DNA of 56,668 nt. Source: Rhodanobacteraceae bacterium (GTDB lineage: Bacteria; Pseudomonadota; Gammaproteobacteria; Xanthomonadales; Rhodanobacteraceae). Location: assembly GCA_004299705.1 (NCBI GenBank), contig SCQS01000025.1, positions 1 to 56,668 on the forward strand. The letters run 5' to 3'. The notes under the pieces are model-generated. The model was not told the origin of the DNA. It saw only the letters and a list, made by a program, of their open reading frames with translations, and made no database searches. The position numbers were made by a program, and so were the translations under genes. Within the stretch, counting starts at the first letter, position 1, and each line of letters opens with the position of its first letter. This document shows positions 55,540 to 56,668 of this stretch, piece after piece.

Positions 55540-55571
55540 ACCCCGGATATGGGGTCTACTTGGCGTTAGAT
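55540..55571 (+). other. attI: attI-like recombination site
   Basis: GTTAGAT at 55565-55571 fits the core GTTRRRY, with cleavage after the G at 55565. A small inverted repeat (ACCCC at 55540, GGGGT at 55551) lies just upstream. All cassette-like sequence begins at this point. Confidence 0.7.
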
Positions 55572-55599
55572 CTGTGTGCTGGCCTCAGGGGAATGCGAG

Positions 55600-56187
55600 A
55601 TGATCTTGCAAACATATGGCAAGGAAATATTTTCGCTTCTCGTGCCATTCGTCGCGTGGGTTCTAAATACGCTATTTCGGTCAAGGGCGAAGTTGGTCAT
55701 TGCGCGCCCGCACGCGTTCACGTTTCTCGTAGAACAGCCGCTCGTCGATACAAGCGGAAACATTGTTTCGCCCACCCAAACAATGGTTACAAGCTCCTAT
55801 TTTCTGGCAAACGCAGGGCGCGAAACCGCAACAGGTGTCGAGATTGTGTTCAACTGGAAGCCATACTGCATCAACATATGGCCGGCGCGCCACTATGAGG
55901 AGCGCGTTGAAACGGATCGACGCTATTCCATAACCTTTGCAAGTCTCTCGCCGCGGGAGCACATAGGAATAGAGATATTCAACATCAACAACCAGCTCCC
56001 GGAGCTTGTTATTGCACGAAGTGACCAATGCGTGGCGCGTACCACAAACATGCTGCCGCAGCCGGTCGTCTCCGCGTGGAAACGTCGTGTTGCAGTGTTT
56101 CTTCTCTTCGCTGGCCTTGCGGCGTCAATTTATGTCATTACGCTTTTGCTGCAGTTTCTCGTACTCAAAACACCATACGGTCATTGA
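55600..56187 (+). CDS. Cassette 1 protein: two-helix membrane protein, unknown function
   Basis: This 195-residue protein has one hydrophobic helix near the start (residues about 8-25, FSLLVPFVAWVLNTLF) and one at the end (about 167-190, VAVFLLFAGLAASIYVITLL). The middle of about 135 residues is soluble and beta-rich, with SSYFLANAGRETATGVEIVFNWKP as a likely Ig-like strand pair. I recognise no family. The ATG at 55600 follows AGGGGA by seven bases. A GTG at 55576 is in frame but less likely. Its bases are AT-richer than the chromosome, typical of a captured cassette. The attC begins seven bases after the stop. Confidence 0.85.
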   Translation: MILQTYGKEIFSLLVPFVAWVLNTLFRSRAKLVIARPHAFTFLVEQPLVDTSGNIVSPTQTMVTSSYFLANAGRETATGVEIVFNWKPYCINIWPARHYEERVETDRRYSITFASLSPREHIGIEIFNINNQLPELVIARSDQCVARTTNMLPQPVVSAWKRRVAVFLLFAGLAASIYVITLLLQFLVLKTPYGH

Positions 56188-56193
56188 CACAAG

Positions 56194-56263
56194 ATCTAAC
56201 TATTCGGTCAACCGGACGCTCACCCGCTACGCGGGCTCGCGCCGGTTACCTCAGGCGTTAGGT
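56194..56263 (+). other. attC: attC site of cassette 1
   Basis: R'' is ATCTAAC (56194-56200) and R' is GTTAGGT (56257-56263), with cleavage after G56257. L'' GGTCAACCGG pairs with L' CCGGTTACC, leaving one extrahelical C, as in real attC hairpins. The centre contains CCCGC-TA-CGCGGG. Total length is 70 bases. Confidence 0.93.
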
Positions 56264-56285
56264 TTCTGAAAAACAGGGGTACAAA

Positions 56286-56546
56286 GTGCGCGCGCTTGCA
56301 CTAATCTCAAACATCATTGCCATGGTTTGCGCTGCAGCTGCAGCGTGGCTTTGGTACAAGTCGACTACCGTCTCGGTTCCTCCGGAGCAAGGCAACAAAG
56401 ACGGTGTAGAGCTAATAGTCGGCAATCATGCGTTTGTGGCAACAGCCTTGCAACAGACAACCTGGAGCCGTCGTGCAGCGGCGGCGGCTGCAGTCGCTGC
56501 ACTTTTTCAGGCGTTGGGTCTTGCTGCCTCGCTGGGGGCAACCTAA
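56286..56546 (+). CDS. Cassette 2 protein: small membrane protein, unknown function
   Basis: This 86-residue protein has two hydrophobic helices, at residues about 4-24 (ALISNIIAMVCAAAAAWLWY) and 62-84 (alanine-rich), with a short loop between. No family is recognised. The start is a GTG at 56286, seven bases after CAGGGG. The stop TAA lies inside ACCTAAC at 56541-56547, which fits an attC R'' core. Stop codons within R'' are common in cassettes. Confidence 0.7.
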   Translation: MRALALISNIIAMVCAAAAAWLWYKSTTVSVPPEQGNKDGVELIVGNHAFVATALQQTTWSRRAAAAAAVAALFQALGLAASLGAT

Positions 56547-56668
56547 CTACTCCTTAGGAGACTCCTCGTCAACAGGGTCAACATAATCGCGTGGCCTTGA
56601 GCTTTCAGGTCGTGCGGGTGACTGGGTTGTACTGCGGATTGCATCAGTGCGTGGCGGTTTGAACGGTT
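56547..56668 (-). CDS. Possible minus-strand gene, C-terminal part only
   Basis: A frame open from the right edge ends with TAG at 56547-56549. It encodes about 40 residues with a hydrophilic tail (DYVDPVDEESPKE) that looks like a protein C-terminus. It meets the end of the cassette 2 gene with no gap. If real it is a reverse-oriented gene in the array. If not, this stretch is the left half of an attC. The window ends before this can be settled. Confidence 0.4.
   Translation of the reverse strand, partial: PFKPPRTDAIRSTTQSPARPESSRPRDYVDPVDEESPKE

Larger units (their letters stand above)
54395..56668. mobile_element. Chromosomal integron: intI, attI and start of a cassette array
   Basis: The unit contains an integron integrase transcribed leftwards, an attI-like recombination point at 55565, one complete cassette (55566-56257) ending in a classic attC, and a second cassette region that reaches the right edge. 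The array runs away from intI, as in all integrons. The cassettes are visibly AT-richer than the chromosome around them. There are no transposition genes, so this is a sedentary chromosomal integron. Confidence 0.88.

Noticed and set aside
55501-55600. LexA box controlling intI
   Set aside because: No CTGT-N8-ACAG or other LexA-like palindrome could be seen near the intI start.

Overview
The window is a GC-rich chromosomal segment of a gammaproteobacterium. The order comF / bioB-bioF-bioH-bioC, the recC-recB-recD operon order, the DUF3617 protein and many short REP-like palindromes point to the Lysobacterales (Xanthomonadales), perhaps Rhodanobacteraceae. The genus cannot be named from the sequence alone.

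Region 1 (1-11 kb) is a surface-polymer and protein-sorting locus. A secreted protein runs off the left edge. Divergent from it is a PEP-CTERM protein behind a near-consensus sigma-54 promoter, then wecB (UDP-GlcNAc 2-epimerase), then the prsK-prsR-prsT set of the PEP-CTERM/exosortase system: sensor kinase, sigma-54-dependent regulator and TPR lipoprotein. No exosortase or glycosyltransferase lies in the window, so the rest of the pathway must be elsewhere. Region 2 (11-17 kb) holds a flavin reductase with a Fur-like site, galE, a YdcF-family membrane protein, a UDP-sugar 4-epimerase, a UDP-sugar 6-dehydrogenase and an EamA transporter. Several of these make uronic or amino-sugar precursors for polysaccharide.

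Region 3 (17-21 kb) is a run of envelope proteins: a secreted protein with a His/Pro-rich tail, a predicted beta-barrel, a YncE-like propeller and a DUF3617 protein. Region 4 (20.6-28.4 kb) has the biotin operon bioB-F-H-C, comF, ubiA and an APC permease. Region 5 (28.4-31.1 kb) packs three type II toxin-antitoxin pairs and one glutathione transferase into 2.7 kb. Region 6 (31-48.8 kb) has two tandem M61 peptidases, a giant Lhr-type helicase whose reading frame has absorbed REP-like palindromes, and recC-recB-recD with start/stop overlaps. Region 7 (49-54 kb) has two MFS transporters, a sulfotransferase and NadV.

The right end (54.4-56.7 kb) is a chromosomal integron: an IntI-type tyrosine recombinase, an attI-like junction with a candidate cassette promoter, one complete cassette with a clear attC site, and a second, incomplete cassette region. 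The cassette proteins match no family I recognise. This is the most likely place in the window for undescribed biology. Second comes the pairing of sigma-54 promoters with the resident PrsK/PrsR system.
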